Below, in pieces: positions 55,925-59,603 of a stretch of DNA of 59,603 bases; within the stretch, counting starts at the first letter, position 1; each line of letters starts with the position of its first letter. A program made the translations under genes and the position numbers. Where the stretch lies: NCBI GenBank assembly GCA_009602725.1, contig WELB01000284.1:66327-125929 (forward strand), read 5' to 3'. This DNA comes from Spirogloea muscicola (taxonomy: Eukaryota > Streptophyta > Zygnematophyceae > Spirogloeales > Spirogloeaceae). The notes under the pieces are model-generated. The model was not told the DNA's origin. It saw only the letters and a program-made list of their open reading frames with translations, and searched no databases.

Positions 55925-57188
55925 CTGCGGCGGCGGTGGCCGGCGGCGCCGAGAGCGTCACGGCAACAAGCCCGTCGCCGCCGCTGCTGCCGCCAGCGCT
56001 CCCGTTGCGGACCACGGTCATGGCCGCGGCGGTGGCGAGGTTTCGCAGCCGGAGCTCCTGCGGCGGTTCTTGCACGCCGGCGCCACGGGCGACGAGGGTG
56101 CTGCCGGCAGCGGGCGCAGCGCCAATGGCTGGCCGCCGCCGGCAGGCATGCCCCCGAGGTACCGGCCGCCGCGCTCCAGATAGCGGCCTCCCCACGGCTA
56201 CTGCTTGGCACAGGGGTCACAGCAGCACTTACTCGTGCCACAGGATGACGTAATGGCCAGCTTCTTATAAGCATCGAGTTCCTGGGCAGCCGGTCTTGAC
56301 TGTGCTGAGAGTGCTTGCTGCCAAGTAACAATCGCTTGCCCTTTTGAGATAACAGTGCAAGCACTTCATCAGATGCTCAAAATTTAAGTCCAAATTGACT
56401 ACGCTGTGCGTCAGGGCCAAGTTTTGCAGTCACAGGGACATCAGTCAAACCTTTCCCATCGGTCAGGCTTACCTCCCTGGCTACCTTATGGTCACTTAGT
56501 GCCTGCCAATTGATTATTCATAGATTGTTGCTTACACTTAGTTCCCGGCTATCAGCAATTTGTTCTGATAGCTTTTAGCGGCAGGCTGCCGTAGAACTGG
56601 CGCTTTCCCCTCTCTGCATTGCATCTCTGCTGGGGCTAACTGTACCCATTTTGGCCCCCCATTGCAGATAGCCGAGTTATCCATATCATACAGCATAAGC
56701 CCTCTTGCCAATAATCCCCTGAAGCTTTCACGGCCTAGTAGTATGTATCACTTGTTTCTTTGCCTCAAAGCTCAGACTGTGCCGAAATCAATAGTGCAAA
56801 TATGTATGATCGAGAAGCCATTGTTACGCTTGCACACAAGTGAGGCCTCACAACAGCTCTAAATTGGACTCAGCAACGCCGAGGGAATGCAAGGATGCAA
56901 GCGTGACAACCAGTGGAGGGTTTGGTCGAGCAATCGGTTGCACAGAAAGTGCGCAGTAATACTGCTTCGCGAAGTCCATTGCACGCTTAGAGCCCGCTCA
57001 ATGTCAAGCGGGCCAACACTCGTCTGGCAAAAGGCTGCGAAAAGCGGAGGAGAGGGTGGAGGGTGCTGCTAGAGAGGAGAATGCCGCGTCACCAAGTTGG
57101 GCCACCAGTGAATCTTAAGGCCCTAGAGGAGTAGTACCAAAGAGGCCATGAGCGGAGCTGTGAACCAATATGACAGTAGCAATCTAGC
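55925..57188. other. Region upstream of MSI4 / downstream of aldolase
   Basis: 55925-56190 is very GC-rich and open in several frames. In minus orientation one frame reads Ala/Gly/Ser-rich sequence (NGSAGGSSGGDGLVAVTLSA) that could be a linker or first exon of the MSI4 gene, but it lacks any WD40 motif. 56200-57188 has no recognisable exon on either strand and should include the aldolase 3' UTR and the MSI4 promoter or missing exons. Confidence 0.45.
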
Positions 57189-59474
57189 TCAGTATGTGTA
57201 GCCTGCAACGAACATGCCCTTCTTGGCCTCCTCAGCCTCGCCCTCCTGGGAGTACTTGCCGAGCTGCGCAAGAGAGTTGGCCTTGGCGCGCACCAAAAGT
57301 GCCTTCTGCGCCGCCTCCACATTCTCGGGCTGGCCCTTCCAGGTCTTCAGGACCGAGTTTTGGAGGGCCCGCGCATACGAGAACGACACGTGCCACGGGT
57401 TGGGAGACTGGTTCATTGCATTCAAGTTCAATGTCGCCTCCACCTCGGACTGGCCACCGGACAGGAACTGCCACCAAAGCAAGCCACAGAATGGAACTCA
57501 GTTTTAGAAGGTCCCAAGCAAGCATGCTAGGACGCACACTGCTTCAGCTTTCCATTTGTTACCTGCGACGTCTCTCAGGTGATCCTGACCATGACCTAGA
57601 GCGGCACACTTTGTACAAGAGCCTCGAGTCAGCGCATCATAGAATGACTCTGGACCAGGCTCTTGGACCAGTCTCCTGGAGCTAGCAGGACCCATCAGAG
57701 GAGCCTCTACAACATGAAGAAGCTTGGACTTCTAGGCTCCAATCGGTATGGTAAAGAACCATCCTTCTTCATTACTGAAGAGAACAAGATATAAAATCTG
57801 CTTACTATGAGACCGTCAACAGGACTCACCATGATGCCCGGAACAGCAGGGGGCACACGTCTCTTCAGTAGGTTCAGGGTGTACTCAGCGACCATCTCAG
57901 GAGTTGCCCTCTCCTTGCACTCAGCACCAGGGGTGACCATGCTGGGCTTCAGGAGGATGCCCTCAAACATCACATTGTTCTCCGCGAGGTAATAGAACGT
58001 CCTTGCCCAAACCTTCTCGGCCACCTCTGAAGTCCTCTCAATGCCGTGATCACCATCCAGCAAGATCTCTGGCTCAACAATGGGCACCAGACCATTGTCC
58101 TGCATGCGTTTGATTGTTTGTTCAATTAGTCGTATTTCACTTCTACTGCTTCCTGACCAGCCTCTGCTCCTGTGATACAATTAGAGACTCAACAAAGCAG
58201 CTTGGACATGCGGTCCTCGCTCAATAGTGACGTTTCTCTGGAACGCATCTGAAAGGGAAGGGTAGTGACGTTTCTCTGGGAAGCATCTGAAAGGGAAGGG
58301 CAATGCATGCACGCACACCTGAGCAATAGCAGCATAGCGAGCAAGCCCCCATGCAGCCTCAGTCACAGCAAGCTCAGATGGCCCATTCGGGATGCTCACA
58401 ACAGTTCTCCTGAGAAAAGCCAAAGCAACATGAGAGATCTTACTACAAAGATCACATCCCAGATACCAAGTACACATCATCCTGAGCTACTCGTTCTTCT
58501 ACAACGTGCCTTTCGAGCCCTAGCAGTTACACACGCCAAGGTAGGCAGGTCATGGCCACTTAACACAGTAAAAATCCTCAGCGATCTGTGATAACACAAC
58601 AGGGATGATCAAGAAAGTGACTTACCACTTGGCAAATCGAGCACCCTGCTTGTAGTAGCTGGCGGTACGGGAGGCAAGGCCATCAAGGCCCTGGCACCAG
58701 GACTCATTGTTGGAGCCAGCAAGGGGAACAAGACCCTGCAGATGTGCCACATGCCCCGCCATTGATACCATGTCTGCAGCTCTCGTAGCTAGGAGGTCAC
58801 TTCCTTCGCTATGCTACTACCATGACAAGTCACTGTGAAGCACAAGTCCCATGTCTTGGATGAGGTCCACACCTTATCGACCTTGATGCCGGGAACAACA
58901 CCGGCCCCCTTCAGCACATCAACGATTGGCTTTCCCTCGACAGTGTTCTGGAAGAGCGTCTCCTCGAACAGAATGGCGCCGCTGACGTACTCGCCAATGC
59001 CAGGGGTGGCCACCAGGAGAGTGCGGTAAGCCTGGCGGTTGGCCTCGGTGTTCTCCATGCCAATGGAAGCCAGGCGAAGGCCACAGGTGGCATTCGACTC
59101 GTCCATGGCCAAGATGCCCTTGCCCTTGGAGGCGATGTGGTTCTGCTTCCCAGAAAAGGCAAGAGCAAGCACCTTGCGTCAGCTCCAGCTCGCAGATCTG
59201 CCCGAACCATTCTGTTAGAGTCGGCGTAATGCCTCATACAGATGACGGACCAGCATCTACTGACTGAGCGCGATCCACGCTGCGCGCACAGCGAGCTGCC
59301 GCCAAGCATCCGCAGACGATCGGGTCTACGCACCGCCGTCTTCCTTAGCTCCTCCTCATAGCCGGCGGCTCGGACGGCGACGGAGACATGGCGGGGGGCG
59401 GCGGCGGCCCGGCGGGGCGTCGCGGCGGCGCGGAGGGAGGCGCCCGCGAACTCGGACGTGCCGAGGCTGAGGGA
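57189..59474 (-). CDS. FBA: Plastid class I fructose-bisphosphate aldolase, 5' incomplete
   Basis: It cleaves fructose 1,6-bisphosphate (and sedoheptulose 1,7-bisphosphate) in the Calvin cycle and glycolysis. Exons (minus): 59474-59334, 59142-58873, 58735-58626, 58409-58319, 58099-57830, 57467-57189. All join in frame to 386 aa plus stop. Family blocks include [64 protein letters not shown], the active-site region [26 protein letters not shown] (Schiff-base Lys), [18 protein letters not shown], and the C-terminal GYTY. The exon at 59474 encodes an Arg/Ala/Ser-rich leader ending [13 protein letters not shown], typical of a chloroplast transit peptide with a cleavage site. The start codon lies beyond the A run at the window end, or is lost there. 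Confidence 0.95.
58226..58300. repeat. 37-bp tandem duplication in an aldolase intron
   Basis: The word AGTGACGTTTCTCTGG, followed by GCATCTGAAAGGGAAGGG, occurs twice head-to-tail at about 58226-58262 and 58263-58300 with two differences. It lies in the intron between exons 58319-58409 and 57830-58099. Confidence 0.85.
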
Positions 59475-59481
59475 CTGCGCG

Positions 59482-59603
<122 letters not shown>

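Noticed and set aside
55728-56253. Plus-strand frames of 105-184 codons opposite MSI4
   Set aside because: GC-rich shadow frames; the WD40 motifs are on the minus strand.

Overview
The window looks like nuclear DNA of a green alga (Viridiplantae, probably a trebouxiophyte-like chlorophyte). Five host genes read through cleanly as eukaryotic orthologues; four are intron-rich with short GT-AG introns. Supporting signs are a plant-type MSI4/FVE WD40 protein, a class I fructose-bisphosphate aldolase with a chloroplast-type leader, a TGTAA polyadenylation signal after NSA2, and an LTR retrotransposon primed by a plant-type initiator tRNA-Met site. The species cannot be fixed from sequence alone.

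Layout. Host genes sit at the two ends. 118-3108 (+) is NSA2 (ribosome biogenesis, 10 exons, 260 aa). 48589-59474 holds PP2A catalytic subunit (-, 12 exons, 313 aa), SPT4 (+, one exon, 113 aa), an MSI4/FVE-type WD40 gene (-, 5' part not found) and plastid aldolase (-, start beyond the window). PP2A and SPT4 are divergent across a 58-bp minisatellite. The window ends in a 122-base A run next to an aldolase exon.

From 3.5 to 46.3 kb the window is almost entirely nested transposable elements: (1) a non-autonomous copia-like element (3507-7231) with GTGAC target duplications; (2) 6.6-16.2 kb, a pile-up of at least six 3' ends of one non-LTR retrotransposon, interrupted by solo LTRs with intact 5-bp target duplications (CCTTG, GTCGA, CCTGG); (3) 17.2-29.4 kb, several degraded Ty3/gypsy chromoviruses in both orientations, with further solo LTRs; (4) an 825-base N gap; (5) a full-length chromovirus (32173-39614, minus) with LTRs, PBS, PPT, gag-protease, RT, RNase H, integrase and chromodomain remnant; its two LTRs belong to different subfamilies; (6) 41.1-46.3 kb, a second chromovirus fragment abutting a PTB-like RNA-binding-protein fragment that runs into a different retroelement whose integrase ends in a PHD-finger remnant.

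Together this is a conserved gene-edge / retroelement-core arrangement. No new operon-like or defence system is visible. The unusual material is the nested insertion history, the recombinant chromovirus, the PTB-protease chimera, the PHD-tailed integrase and the minisatellite promoter.
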